64,000 nucleotides of DNA from Coxiellaceae bacterium (GCA_029210045.1 JARGNX010000013.1:1-64000); one strand, 5' to 3'. Counted from the first letter of the stretch, positions 1 through 8,060 are shown. Notes: generated by a model not told the origin, from the sequence alone. Program-made: numbers and translations.

Positions 1-50
1 TCAAGTCTTGACTTGCCGTACGATATCTCGTACGGCAAGTCAAGACTTGA
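1..50. repeat. Long perfect palindrome with 22-bp arms at the window edge
   Basis: Positions 1-22 are the exact reverse complement of 29-50, with a 6-base loop (23-28). The right arm runs into the 3' end of the leftward PGPGW gene, so the last codons of that gene (V-K-S-stop) are made of repeat sequence. Without a U-tract it is not a classical terminator. The motif caagacttgacccc at 41-54 resembles the ends of REP/RAYT-associated repeats seen in other bacteria; that resemblance is from memory. The left side of any larger element lies outside the window. Confidence 0.75.
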
Positions 51-348
51 CCCCACCTCTCTTAAATTTTTTACGTAAATAGACTTCAAAACGGTCCGTT
101 AAAAAAGCCACTTTTTTTGATGCTACGCACATCGCACCCAAACCCAAAATAATAAACGGCAAACCCGGGCCTGGTAAAACAAGCAATGCAAGACCAATAA
201 CAAAAGAAACAAAGCCAACCGAAATTAAAATAATTTTTAACCAAATATTATGATTAGCACTTTCATTCATACTGTGATAAAACACCAAAAACCGGCGACC
301 GGAACGACCTTTAAGTAACTTTGATGTATGATGCTTAACTTTATTCAT
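40..348 (-). CDS. PGPGW-family small transmembrane protein
   Basis: This 102-residue protein has a basic N-terminus (about residues 1-25), two close hydrophobic stretches (about 37-57 and 62-77) separated by the motif LPGPGLP, and a very basic C-terminal tail. The PGPG turn between two membrane helices is the hallmark of the PGPGW family of small inner membrane proteins, whose function is unknown. The start overlaps the end of the upstream leftward gene by 8 bases, suggesting translational coupling. The 3' end lies inside the palindrome at 1-50, so the terminal residues may be a recent replacement of the original C-terminus. I assign the family with fair confidence and no function. Confidence 0.6.
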   Translation of the reverse strand: MNKVKHHTSKLLKGRSGRRFLVFYHSMNESANHNIWLKIILISVGFVSFVIGLALLVLPGPGLPFIILGLGAMCVASKKVAFLTDRFEVYLRKKFKRGGVKS

Positions 349-580
349 AATTAATCATTTTCTTGATTTGCTCATAATCCTCAAGGTATTCCCAGTAAAT
401 AATCCTATCACAAGCATAGGAGGTTAAAATGAATTTTGGACTAACTGACAGCACTCTATTGATATTGATTAGTTTTTTAGTCGCCACATCTACCTCAACC
501 TCTTCAATAATCTCTTTATTCTCCGCATCAAAACCATGAAGAATCTGGTGGTTCTTTACTGTGATCTCTATAAAACTCAT
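341..580 (-). CDS. Hypothetical protein, 79 residues
   Basis: A short soluble, acidic protein of no family I recognise. The ATG is preceded by a good Shine-Dalgarno sequence (gaggag, about 8 bases upstream on the minus strand), which supports it being translated. The sequence has a block of alternating charged and aliphatic residues (EIIEEVEVDVATKK) and a C-terminal YWEYLEDYEQIKK stretch, compatible with a small alpha/beta fold. It overlaps the PGPGW gene downstream by 8 bases, so the two probably form one transcript. Both genes sit between inverted copies of a 14-base repeat. Confidence 0.5.
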   Translation of the reverse strand: MSFIEITVKNHQILHGFDAENKEIIEEVEVDVATKKLININRVLSVSPKFILTSYACDRIIYWEYLEDYEQIKKMINYE

Positions 581-636
581 TACTCATGCTCCTCATTATT
601 TTTTTAAGCCATTATTATATAGCCTGACCACTGAGC

Positions 637-650
637 TGGGGTCAAGTCTT
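637..650. repeat. 14-bp inverted copy of the repeat at 42-55
   Basis: tggggtcaagtctt here is the exact reverse complement of aagacttgacccca at 42-55. The two copies bracket the two small leftward genes. This could be a mobile cassette boundary or simply two members of a dispersed repeat family. No flanking target-site duplication could be checked because the left end is at the window edge. Confidence 0.6.
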
Positions 651-726
651 CATCTTTATTCTCACATACGGATATTAAGCAGCTAAGCAATTCGATAGCA
701 TGACAACATGCGCTCCCACTTAATAC

Positions 727-754
727 TTTACAAATGTACCATTTATGGTACTAT
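727..754 (+). promoter_or_regulatory. Promoter and palindromic operator of the higBA-type module
   Basis: A perfect palindrome, gtaccat-tt-atggtac (736-751), overlaps a candidate -10 element TACTAT (749-754). A candidate -35 TTTACA lies at 727-732, 16 bases upstream. A Shine-Dalgarno-like gaagg follows just before the ATG at 766. This is the usual arrangement for autoregulation by an antitoxin or toxin-antitoxin complex. The elements are seen in the sequence; binding is inferred. Confidence 0.55.
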
Positions 755-765
755 AGAAGGGCAAT

Positions 766-1113
766 ATGCTACAGAAACTGGAAGTTATTTTTTACAGGTC
801 TACGTTAGGCAATGAACCGGTTCGCGAATGGCTCACCAACCTACCCAAAGCCGACAAAAAGGTAATTGGCGAAGATATTAAAATTGTACAATTCGGCTGA
901 CCATTAGGGATGCCCCTGGTAAAAAACTTAAAAAATGGCTTATGGGAAATAAGAATTAATTTATTAAACAGCCGAATTGCCCGAATTATTTTCTTTACTG
1001 ACAATCATGCACTGATACTTGTTAATGGCTTTATAAAAAAATCGCGTAAAACACCAAAAAATGATATTGATTTAGCATTAAAAAGAAAGCAATGCTACGA
1101 AACAGACAAATAA
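766..1113 (+). pseudogene. higB: HigB/RelE-superfamily toxin interrupted by an in-frame TGA
   Basis: Reading from the ATG at 766 gives a phage Gp49-like/HigB-type toxin (FYRSTLGNEPVREWL, then IKIVQFG). It stops at TGA 898-900 and resumes in the same frame with PLGMPLVKNLKNGLWEIR and the conserved C-terminal part (RIARIIFFTDNHALILVNGF, KKSRKTP) to the TAA at 1111-1113. In the family the residue at the stop is normally tryptophan (FGWPLGMP-like), so a single TGG to TGA change explains the break. Everything else, including the length of about 115 residues and the basic catalytic segment, looks intact. The change could be fixed inactivation of the toxin, low-level readthrough, or a sequencing error. 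The cognate antitoxin follows after 9 bases and is intact. Confidence 0.75.
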
Positions 1114-1122
1114 GAGGTTGAT

Positions 1123-1404
1123 ATGAACAGACACAAAGGCTCTAATTTCGATGACTTCTTAGAAAGCGAAAATTTACTTGGCCACGCAGAGGCGACTGCA
1201 ATTAAACGCGTAATTGCGTATCAAATTGAACTTGAGATGAAGAAAAAGCATCTCAGCAAAAATAAGCTGGCGAAAATAATGCGTACCAGTCGCTCCTCTC
1301 TTGACCGCTTACTTGATCCAGAGAACTCCTCAGTAACTTTAAAGTCATTAGTGAAAGCCGCGCATGCACTAGGAAAAAAATTAACCGTAAAAATCGCTAC
1401 GTAA
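1123..1404 (+). CDS. higA: XRE-family antitoxin, HigA-like
   Basis: This 93-residue DNA-binding protein has a helix-turn-helix at about residues 40-70 (LSKNKLAKIMRTSRSSLDRL) followed by a segment typical of HigA-type antitoxins (SSVTLKSLVKAAHALGKKL). It would neutralise the HigB-like toxin and repress the operon through the palindrome at 736-751. It starts 9 bases after the toxin gene, preceded by an aagaggttgat ribosome binding site. The toxin-before-antitoxin order is typical of the HigBA class. Since the toxin gene is interrupted, this antitoxin may now be orphaned. The family call is firm; the exact subfamily is less so. Confidence 0.75.
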   Translation: MNRHKGSNFDDFLESENLLGHAEATAIKRVIAYQIELEMKKKHLSKNKLAKIMRTSRSSLDRLLDPENSSVTLKSLVKAAHALGKKLTVKIAT

Positions 1405-1446
1405 TAAAACAATATAGTAAAGCAACGACATAAAGAACGCCCTTAT

Positions 1447-2418
1447 TCAAGCCTGAGTGGTTACATCACCCGCCGCAAAGGCCTGAACCGTTTGATCCGG
1501 AAGTTGCAACTGCAAATGACCAAGGTCATTAATGCCTTGTACCGTGCCGCTAATTTTTTTACCTAGGTTATTTAATGTAATGGCTTTACCTTGCAAACAA
1601 TCCAGTGCCTGCCACTCTGGCCGGAAAGCTGACAAACCATTCACCTGAAAACGATCCAAATAGATCTTTAATTGCTGCAACAACTCGACCAACAATTGGT
1701 TACGATCTAAATACTTCCCAGTGATTTGACGCAACGATACCCAAGGACGAATAGCCGCATCAGTAGCTAGCTGCAGTGAATTAATATTCACCCCCATACC
1801 AATAATCACATGACAATAACCATGTGGCTCAGCTTCAATCTCAATTAATGTACCGCCGAGTTTTTTACCTTGATAAAAAACATCGTTTGGCCACTTAACG
1901 GCAAGCTCACCATTTAACCCACTGACCTTTTCTATCGCATGCACCATTGCTAAGCTGACCACTAAACTTAAGCCTGAAAGCTCACTCATGTCTTTATGAA
2001 ACGGATAGCGCACTGAACCGGTAAGGTTTTGTGCGAAAGGAGAAAACCACTGACGCCTTAATCGCCCCCTGCCCTGCGATTGAAATTCCGCAAAAGCAGC
2101 AACGATTTTGTCGGCCACACAATCAGCAAAACAAGCATTCGTTGTTGTTACCGTTTGATACACTTCTACATCGATGTCATTAGCTGTCAGTTGTGTATTC
2201 AAATAATCCTCATCCAATAACACCAGGGGCTGAGCTAAACGATAGCCTTTACCTTTAATGGATTCAATCTCAACACCGTAGTTTTCTAATTTTTTTATCA
2301 CCTTCCAGACAGCACTGCGCGTAACACCCAGCTTCTCACCTAAAGTTGTGCCATCATAAAGTGCACCATCAGATAGCAGCTTAACTAGCCGCAAAAAAAC
2401 AGTTGAAGATTTTCGCAT
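1447..2418 (-). CDS. birA: Bifunctional biotin--[acetyl-CoA-carboxylase] ligase / biotin operon repressor
   Basis: BirA activates biotin to biotinyl-5'-AMP and transfers it to the biotin carboxyl carrier protein. This 323-residue version keeps the N-terminal winged helix (residues 1-65, LGVTRSAVWKVIKKL), so it may also act as a biotin-responsive repressor. The catalytic domain shows the biotin/ATP-binding loop as SQGRGRLRRQWFSP, followed by the KWPNDV motif and GGTLIE. A C-terminal SH3-like domain is present (about 270-323). The start codon overlaps the stop of the upstream ABC ATPase gene (TAATG), implying translational coupling. Length matches the E. coli-type class II enzyme. Confidence 0.93.
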   Translation of the reverse strand: MRKSSTVFLRLVKLLSDGALYDGTTLGEKLGVTRSAVWKVIKKLENYGVEIESIKGKGYRLAQPLVLLDEDYLNTQLTANDIDVEVYQTVTTTNACFADCVADKIVAAFAEFQSQGRGRLRRQWFSPFAQNLTGSVRYPFHKDMSELSGLSLVVSLAMVHAIEKVSGLNGELAVKWPNDVFYQGKKLGGTLIEIEAEPHGYCHVIIGMGVNINSLQLATDAAIRPWVSLRQITGKYLDRNQLLVELLQQLKIYLDRFQVNGLSAFRPEWQALDCLQGKAITLNNLGKKISGTVQGINDLGHLQLQLPDQTVQAFAAGDVTTQA

Positions 2419-3719
2419 TACTCAGGATTCTCAAGACTCAATTGACCGGTGTTGACATCATACGCGAAAATTTCAGCATAGCGACCCCAATCAATCACTA
2501 CTTTCAACGTTTCTTCTGCGGCTTGCTCACTCAAATAATTCTCTAGCTCTGCCAAGAACCGCTCCTCACTAGCCCGGTGGTTGGGTCGATCATCTAACAC
2601 GCGTCGTACATGTTGCGCCATTGGCACATGCTTTAACAAATGCTCAGCAAAGATTTTCTTCTTACCTAAAATATCAGCTTCGGCAAAAAGCTTGCCCGCC
2701 TCACTCAACTCAATATCACCTTTCGTTACATGCGCAAAACGCATGATCTCTAATGTTTCAGTGATGGGGAATAAATCATCGACATCCAAATGCAATTCTT
2801 CTGCTAATTCAGGCAAATCAAAACGCTGTTTACCTTCGTGCTCCGGTGACAGCATCGACTCCATAAAACCGGTCACTTCTGAAATCTCGACCACCGGCAA
2901 ACGATAACCCTTGGTAATCGTTTTGTACTTAATGCCTTCAGGCTTGGCTGGCTCACCCACCGTTGTCGTCATTGCCATATAGACGTCGTCAACGATTTGC
3001 CTAAAGCGCGCATCCTGATCATTACGTGGGTGCGGTAATTGCACTGGGATCTCTGCCTTAATAAAACCGGGATTAGTTGCAAACATTAAGATGCGATCCG
3101 CCAAAAAGGCGGCCTCTTCAATATTATGCGTAACAATAATCGTGCCTTTAATCTTGGTTTTTTCTGAAGCTAAAATATCAATCAAGTCACTGCGCAAGTT
3201 TTCTGCGGTCAACACATCCAACGCTGAAAACGGCTCATCCATTAATAGAATCTCAGGCTCAACCACTAACGCGCGTGCAATACCCACACGTTGCGACATA
3301 CCGCCGGATAATTCTTTTGGATACGCCGATTCAAAACCATCGAGACCAACGACATCAATCGCTTGCAATGCTCTTTTGCGCCGTTCTTCGCGTGGCACAC
3401 CTCGCGCCTCCAAACCAAGCTCAACATTTTCCAGCACCGTGCACCATGGCAATAGTGCAAAATGTTGGAACACCATCGTCAACTCAGGAATGGGTTCATG
3501 TATCGCCTTACCATTAAACAATACAGCACCGTGATTCGGTTTCACTAAACCCGACAAAATACGCAACAATGTTGATTTGCCTGAACCTGACTTACCTAAT
3601 AATGCAACGACCTCGCCTTCACGCAATTCAAGATTAACATGATCAAGCACTAACAATTCTTGTGAGCCCTGCTTCTTAAAAGACTTTTTAATATCTTTAA
3701 CTTCAACCAAAACGCTCAT
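2418..3719 (-). CDS. ABC transporter ATPase, nitrate/sulfonate/taurine type with C-terminal AAA-associated domain
   Basis: The N-terminal 260 residues form a standard ABC ATPase close to SsuB/TauB/NrtC. It has Walker A LLGKSGSGKSTLL, signature LSGGMSQRVGIARAL, Walker B ILLMDEPFSALD and the switch histidine in VTHNIEEA. The remaining 170 residues are an extra C-terminal domain of the type annotated as AAA-associated in nitrate/sulfonate-like ATPases, so the total of 433 residues is long. The gene lies 9 bases after the double permease gene and overlaps birA, forming one leftward operon. No periplasmic substrate-binding protein is encoded nearby, so the substrate cannot be named. Confidence 0.85.
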   Translation of the reverse strand: MSVLVEVKDIKKSFKKQGSQELLVLDHVNLELREGEVVALLGKSGSGKSTLLRILSGLVKPNHGAVLFNGKAIHEPIPELTMVFQHFALLPWCTVLENVELGLEARGVPREERRKRALQAIDVVGLDGFESAYPKELSGGMSQRVGIARALVVEPEILLMDEPFSALDVLTAENLRSDLIDILASEKTKIKGTIIVTHNIEEAAFLADRILMFATNPGFIKAEIPVQLPHPRNDQDARFRQIVDDVYMAMTTTVGEPAKPEGIKYKTITKGYRLPVVEISEVTGFMESMLSPEHEGKQRFDLPELAEELHLDVDDLFPITETLEIMRFAHVTKGDIELSEAGKLFAEADILGKKKIFAEHLLKHVPMAQHVRRVLDDRPNHRASEERFLAELENYLSEQAAEETLKVVIDWGRYAEIFAYDVNTGQLSLENPE

Positions 3720-3728
3720 TAGTCACTC

Positions 3729-5474
3729 CTAAACAATCCGAAAGCGGCGATCCGCTAAATTATATAGTGGCCGCCATAGCACACGATTAATCACCAACAC
3801 ATAAGTTGACATCACTGCAATACCTAACGCTAATCGCTGGAAATCACCAGCGTCATATACACGCGTAATATAAGATCCCAAACCAGTCGCATACAAATGC
3901 ACATGCCCCCAACTCACCGCCTCAGAAATAATACTAATATTCCAAGCGCCGCCTGCAGCAGTAATCACACCGGTGACATAAAAAGGGAAAATAGCCGGCA
4001 AGGCAAAACGCTTCCACCATAACCAACCTCTTACATACAATGTACCTACGGCATTATGCATATTTTTTGGAATCGCTGCTGTGCCTGCAATCACATTAAA
4101 TAAAATATACCATTGCGTACCCAGAATCATTAACGGTGATGTCCACACATTAACGTTTAACTGGTAACGCAAAATAATCATCACAGCAATAGGGAATAAT
4201 AAGTTTACCGGGAACGCCGCCAAAAATTGCAACACTGGTTGCACCCTTTGGGTAACACGCGGTCGCATACCAATCCACACACCAACCGGCACCCAAATCA
4301 GTGAACTTATTGCGATAAGAACGGTTACACGGACAGCCGTCACAAAGCCTAGACCAAACACATGCAATGTTTCCTGAACGGGCACCACTTTATAAACATA
4401 CCTTACCAAGTAGACAGCGCAAGCTAACGCCAAAAGAATAATAAAACCATTCCATAATATATTGGTTGTGCGACGCAAGCCTCGCGACGGCTGCCACTCT
4501 CGTCGTGTGCGCTTCACTCGAAACCACGACAAGTTCACCAAAAAGTCACCCAAACATTCAAACCAATAACCCACTGCGCGTAACGCACGCGTACGTTGAA
4601 ATAAATTTAACAACCAAGATTCAGGCTCCACTTCCGAACTGGTATCACCTGCTTTAAATTTTTCAGACCAAGCAATCAACGGGCGGAATAATAATTGATC
4701 ATAAATTGCAATGACAATGGCCATGGCAATAATCACATAGGCAATCGCGGCTTTATCCGCATGTTGAATCGCCAATGCAATGTAGGAGCCAACGCCCGGC
4801 AACGTCACATGCTGATTCTCAACGGGGAATGCTTCAGCCGCCACCAAAAACACCCAACTGCCCGACATCGACATCATCGTGTTCCACAATAGCCCCGGCA
4901 TCGCAAAGGGCACTTCAACACGCCAGTAACGCTGCCAAGCAGAGAGTTGAAACATTGCCGACGCTTCTAATAAGTCATGTGGCACCGTGCGCAAGCTTTG
5001 ATAAAAGCTCAACGTCATGTTCCAGGCTTGCGCCACTATGATCGCAAAGATCGCCGCGCATTCTGGCCCCAACATGCTGCCATGAAAAAGCACAATAAAA
5101 CCAACGACGGTGATAGATAAAAAACCGAGCACAGGCACCGACTGCAAAATATCGATCAATGGAATAATAATGCGCTCAGCTTGGCGACTCTTTGCCGCCC
5201 AGGTACCAAAAATAAACGTAAACAATAATGAACAGCACAGAGCAATCAACATGCGCAGTACCGAACGAAACGCATAATACGGCAGCTTCCAAGGGCTGAG
5301 TGATATCGGGATCGATTGTCCCAACACAAAATGGCCCGACATTGAGCGTACACCCCAGCCCATCAAGAAGATCAGCGTCATCACCAAAACGAACGCCATC
5401 ACATCCCAATAGTTAGGAATGCGCCAGCTGCCTACCTCAAATTTGGTGTAGGTATTTTTAGGTGGTGTATACAT
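3729..5474 (-). CDS. ABC transporter permease, two permease domains fused in one chain
   Basis: A 581-residue inner membrane protein containing two BPD_transp_1-type permease units, about residues 60-290 and 340-581. Each carries the cytoplasmic EAA loop (LEASAMFQLSAWQRYWRVEVP in the first, AVGTLYVRGWLWWKRFALP in the second) that contacts the ATPase. Most nitrate/taurine importers use a homodimer of a single permease; here both halves are in one polypeptide, as in some Legionella and other proteobacterial transporters. It is the first gene of an operon with the ATPase and birA. The first half has a WYxx-free N-terminal cytoplasmic stretch of about 25 residues. Substrate unknown. Confidence 0.82.
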   Translation of the reverse strand: MYTPPKNTYTKFEVGSWRIPNYWDVMAFVLVMTLIFLMGWGVRSMSGHFVLGQSIPISLSPWKLPYYAFRSVLRMLIALCCSLLFTFIFGTWAAKSRQAERIIIPLIDILQSVPVLGFLSITVVGFIVLFHGSMLGPECAAIFAIIVAQAWNMTLSFYQSLRTVPHDLLEASAMFQLSAWQRYWRVEVPFAMPGLLWNTMMSMSGSWVFLVAAEAFPVENQHVTLPGVGSYIALAIQHADKAAIAYVIIAMAIVIAIYDQLLFRPLIAWSEKFKAGDTSSEVEPESWLLNLFQRTRALRAVGYWFECLGDFLVNLSWFRVKRTRREWQPSRGLRRTTNILWNGFIILLALACAVYLVRYVYKVVPVQETLHVFGLGFVTAVRVTVLIAISSLIWVPVGVWIGMRPRVTQRVQPVLQFLAAFPVNLLFPIAVMIILRYQLNVNVWTSPLMILGTQWYILFNVIAGTAAIPKNMHNAVGTLYVRGWLWWKRFALPAIFPFYVTGVITAAGGAWNISIISEAVSWGHVHLYATGLGSYITRVYDAGDFQRLALGIAVMSTYVLVINRVLWRPLYNLADRRFRIV

Positions 5475-5515
5475 GCTGAGATCATACCAAACCCCCTGGG
5501 TAGCAGTCTATGTTA

Positions 5516-6160
5516 TCAAGGTGTATAGGACGCTTTCGAATTACCCGATCGATGCGATGCTGTCACGATATAGGCTGCCACAATACCACCTAAAGTTAAG
5601 CCACCAATCACATCACTGACGAAGTGATAGTACATACCGATCTGGCCTATCGCTACAAGCAATGCCAAAAGCGCCCATATCAAGCGATACCGGGGGTACA
5701 ACAACCACAGGCTGGTAGCAAAGGCGGCAATTATTGTGGCATGACCCGATGGAAAGGACTGCGCCATCACATTGCCATGAAACCAATTAAAACCATATTT
5801 ATGGTCACGGATTAATGAAGGGTTATTGCATATAAAGGTGGCCGTCCAATAGCGTCCGAACACCTGTTTAAGCATCAGCTTGAAAAAAACAGCCGTCACC
5901 ACGGCATGACAGACCAAAATTAACTGATGATCAGACGTTTTTAGCCGTGATATTGCCAAACTGACACCATAATATAGATAATAAATAAACACCAAAGCCG
6001 TTACGATGGCTGGGATCACATTAGCACACCACTTCAACCAGGCCAGATCACGACTATGGCGCACCGCTAAAAAAAACACCAATGGCTTATCTAAATAGAA
6101 ATAACTCAATACGATCAATATGATCGCGACGACTAAAACCCAAGCTGTTTTCGCCAACAT
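5516..6160 (-). CDS. PAP2-family membrane phosphatase
   Basis: A 214-residue, polytopic membrane protein with the three PAP2 phosphatase motifs: a first motif around KQVFGRYW (K and R that bind phosphate), PSGH in SFPSGHATIIAAF, and HFVSD (histidine plus aspartate of the catalytic pair). Such enzymes remove phosphate from lipid phosphates, for example undecaprenyl pyrophosphate or phosphatidic acid, at the outer face of the inner membrane. It stands alone and leftward, divergent from engB. The substrate cannot be deduced from sequence. Confidence 0.82.
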   Translation of the reverse strand: MLAKTAWVLVVAIILIVLSYFYLDKPLVFFLAVRHSRDLAWLKWCANVIPAIVTALVFIYYLYYGVSLAISRLKTSDHQLILVCHAVVTAVFFKLMLKQVFGRYWTATFICNNPSLIRDHKYGFNWFHGNVMAQSFPSGHATIIAAFATSLWLLYPRYRLIWALLALLVAIGQIGMYYHFVSDVIGGLTLGGIVAAYIVTASHRSGNSKASYTP

Positions 6161-6304
6161 TCGGCAGCCTCCTTACACCATTGATATGCCACATTCGCGG
6201 CCTATGATATACCGATTTCGCTGATAGTACAGCGCTTTTGCATGAATTGCCCATTGCTGGCAGCTTTGATATACTCCCCAACCTGTTTAACTATGAGCAA
6301 CACT

Positions 6305-6907
6305 ATGACCGAAAAGTTAGATTATTCTAAGGCTCACTACACCATCAGTGCGACTGATCTCAATCAGATGCCCACTGATAAAGGTGGTGAGGTGGCTTTT
6401 ATTGGTCGCTCAAACGCTGGTAAGTCTAGCGCCCTCAATACGATTGCGGGCATTAAAGGCCTAGCGCGCGTCAGTAAGACACCTGGCCGCACACAAGCCA
6501 TCAATGTATTCGATTTATCCAAATCCTGTCGACTCATTGACCTTCCCGGTTATGGTTATGCTAAAGTCCCTCGTCCCGTCAAAGAGCGCTGGGCACAATA
6601 CATTGATGCTTACCTGCAGAATCGAGAATGCCTGCAAGGACTGGTCTTGATCATGGATATCCGCCATCCGCTAAAAGAATTAGATCAACAATTGATCGAA
6701 TGGACAGCAAACTGCGAAATACCCGTTCACATATTGCTCACAAAAGCTGACAAACTCAACAAAAGCCAACAGCGCAAAACATTAACCGATGTCACCGATG
6801 CTTTGGAAATGTACGGCGACACGATCAGCATTCAATGTTTTTCATCACTCGATCGACTCGGCGTCGAAGAAGCTCGCAATAAGTTAGACGAATGGTTTGG
6901 TGAATAG
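6305..6907 (+). CDS. engB: Ribosome biogenesis GTP-binding protein EngB (YsxC/YihA)
   Basis: EngB is an essential small GTPase in 50S subunit assembly. The G1 motif GRSNAGKSS, G3 DLPGYGYAKVP and G4 TKADK are all present, and the C-terminal SSLDRLGVEEA matches the family. I prefer the ATG at 6305, which places the P-loop about 33 residues from the start as in E. coli; ATGs at 6293 and 6242 are in frame but neither has a better ribosome binding site. It is followed after about 20 bases by the gspC-like gene on the same strand, so the three rightward genes here may be co-transcribed. Confidence 0.93.
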   Translation: MTEKLDYSKAHYTISATDLNQMPTDKGGEVAFIGRSNAGKSSALNTIAGIKGLARVSKTPGRTQAINVFDLSKSCRLIDLPGYGYAKVPRPVKERWAQYIDAYLQNRECLQGLVLIMDIRHPLKELDQQLIEWTANCEIPVHILLTKADKLNKSQQRKTLTDVTDALEMYGDTISIQCFSSLDRLGVEEARNKLDEWFGE

Positions 6908-6931
6908 CCGACTTCTGTTATTATTGTGGGT

Positions 6932-7441
6932 ATGGATACACAGCGCATTACGTTATATCTGAACCGTTATAAAAATCAACTGCCTTGGTTAGTCGCTGCA
7001 GTGCTGATTTTGATCACCCTAATAACCTTGCTCTCTGACATTTCCTACTTTCGTTTTGACTTACCCGCCGCGGTTACTACTGCTCAAAACCTAAACCGTC
7101 CCGTCAATCTTGCTGACGAACACATATTTGGTTTATTCAGTGATGACTTTGATGACCTACCTGAAACTCAACTGCAATTAACGCTGCAAGGCACCGGTGT
7201 GGACAATAAAAACACCTCCGCATCCATTGCGATTATTTCGTCACCCAGCCAAAAGGCGCGTTTATTCCATATCGGTGATGATGTACCCGGCGATGCTGAA
7301 ATTAGAGACATTTTATTTGATCGCATAGTCATTAATAATAACGGCGAATTACAAAAACTGTCGATGCACGTGCCTGCGCTAAAAAATCAACCTGCCGGTG
7401 ATAGCACACTGCCGCCTAACTCGGGGTTGACACCATCATGA
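6932..7441 (+). CDS. gspC: Short type II secretion protein GspC (no PDZ domain)
   Basis: About 169 residues. There is a short cytoplasmic N-terminus, one membrane helix (LVAAVLILITLITLL), a linker, and then a homology-region domain (LQLTLQGTGV, SIAIIS, IGDDVPGDAEIRDILFDRIV) of the kind that links the GspC inner-membrane piece to the secretin GspD. Classical GspC continues with a PDZ or coiled-coil domain that contributes to substrate specificity. Here only a proline-rich tail follows, so the protein is truncated relative to the family. An in-frame GTG at 6926 is an alternative start. It lies apart from, and convergent with, the main gsp operon, and its end overlaps the lipoprotein gene by 4 bases. 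Confidence 0.75.
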   Translation: MDTQRITLYLNRYKNQLPWLVAAVLILITLITLLSDISYFRFDLPAAVTTAQNLNRPVNLADEHIFGLFSDDFDDLPETQLQLTLQGTGVDNKNTSASIAIISSPSQKARLFHIGDDVPGDAEIRDILFDRIVINNNGELQKLSMHVPALKNQPAGDSTLPPNSGLTPS

Positions 7442-8016
7442 AGAAATTAATCTGCCTTCTTATTGCTTGCTTTTTTCTCACCGGGTGCATGGGCGCTAAC
7501 TACTACTACAAAAAAGGCCAAGTGGAATTCCAAGAGCAAAACTATCATCAAGCATTTGCTGACACCTTAGCTGCTGCTAAGTATGGCAATGTCGAAGCAC
7601 AATATGCCGCCGGCTATATGTATTACTATGGCATCGGCACCGAACAAAATGATTATTTAGCAGAAATGTGGTTTGCTAAATCGGCTGCGATCGGCGAACC
7701 CAAATCAATAGCCGCACTAAAACAAGTGAAAAAAACAGCTGAGAATCCCTTGTTATTTGGCATAGATAAGCAACAAGCAGCACCACCGCCGCATAAGCCC
7801 AGCCAAGCACAAATACATGCCAACGCTCCGGTGCTGGCTCACCCCCACCCAAAAACAGCGCCAGCGGCAACCACAACTAAACCTGCCAAACCAAAATCCG
7901 TGCCGCACTATAACCCGCACGCCGGCTATAAGACACAACATAAAAAAACCAATAAGCCCGTATCCACTAAACGTCTACCACCCATCCCTGCGCCACATAC
8001 TACTTATACAAAGTAA
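7438..8016 (+). CDS. Sel1-repeat outer-membrane lipoprotein
   Basis: 192 residues. A lipoprotein signal with lipobox LTGC puts the mature N-terminus at Cys17. Two Sel1/TPR-like units follow (ALAAAKYGNVEAQYAAGYMY-like helix pairs, then YYGIGTEQNDYLAEMWFAKSA), and then a long Pro/Ala/Lys/His-rich tail that is probably disordered. Sel1 repeats mediate protein-protein contacts. The 4-base overlap with gspC (ATGA) suggests it is translated with it and could serve as an accessory or pilotin-like factor for the type II system. That role is inference from position only. Confidence 0.7.
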   Translation: MKKLICLLIACFFLTGCMGANYYYKKGQVEFQEQNYHQAFADTLAAAKYGNVEAQYAAGYMYYYGIGTEQNDYLAEMWFAKSAAIGEPKSIAALKQVKKTAENPLLFGIDKQQAAPPPHKPSQAQIHANAPVLAHPHPKTAPAATTTKPAKPKSVPHYNPHAGYKTQHKKTNKPVSTKRLPPIPAPHTTYTK

Positions 8017-8060
8017 TGACCCTTCGAGACGGCCGCCACTTGACACCCCTGTACTGCCTT

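Noticed and set aside
898-900. TGA in the HigB frame as recoded Trp or selenocysteine
   Set aside because: TGA is used as an ordinary stop by other intact genes in the window and TGG encodes Trp throughout. No selenocysteine insertion element or family precedent was seen.
3091-3534. 147-residue open frame antisense to the ABC ATPase gene
   Set aside because: It lies entirely over a strongly conserved gene on the other strand, shows no family resemblance and is explained by codon bias.
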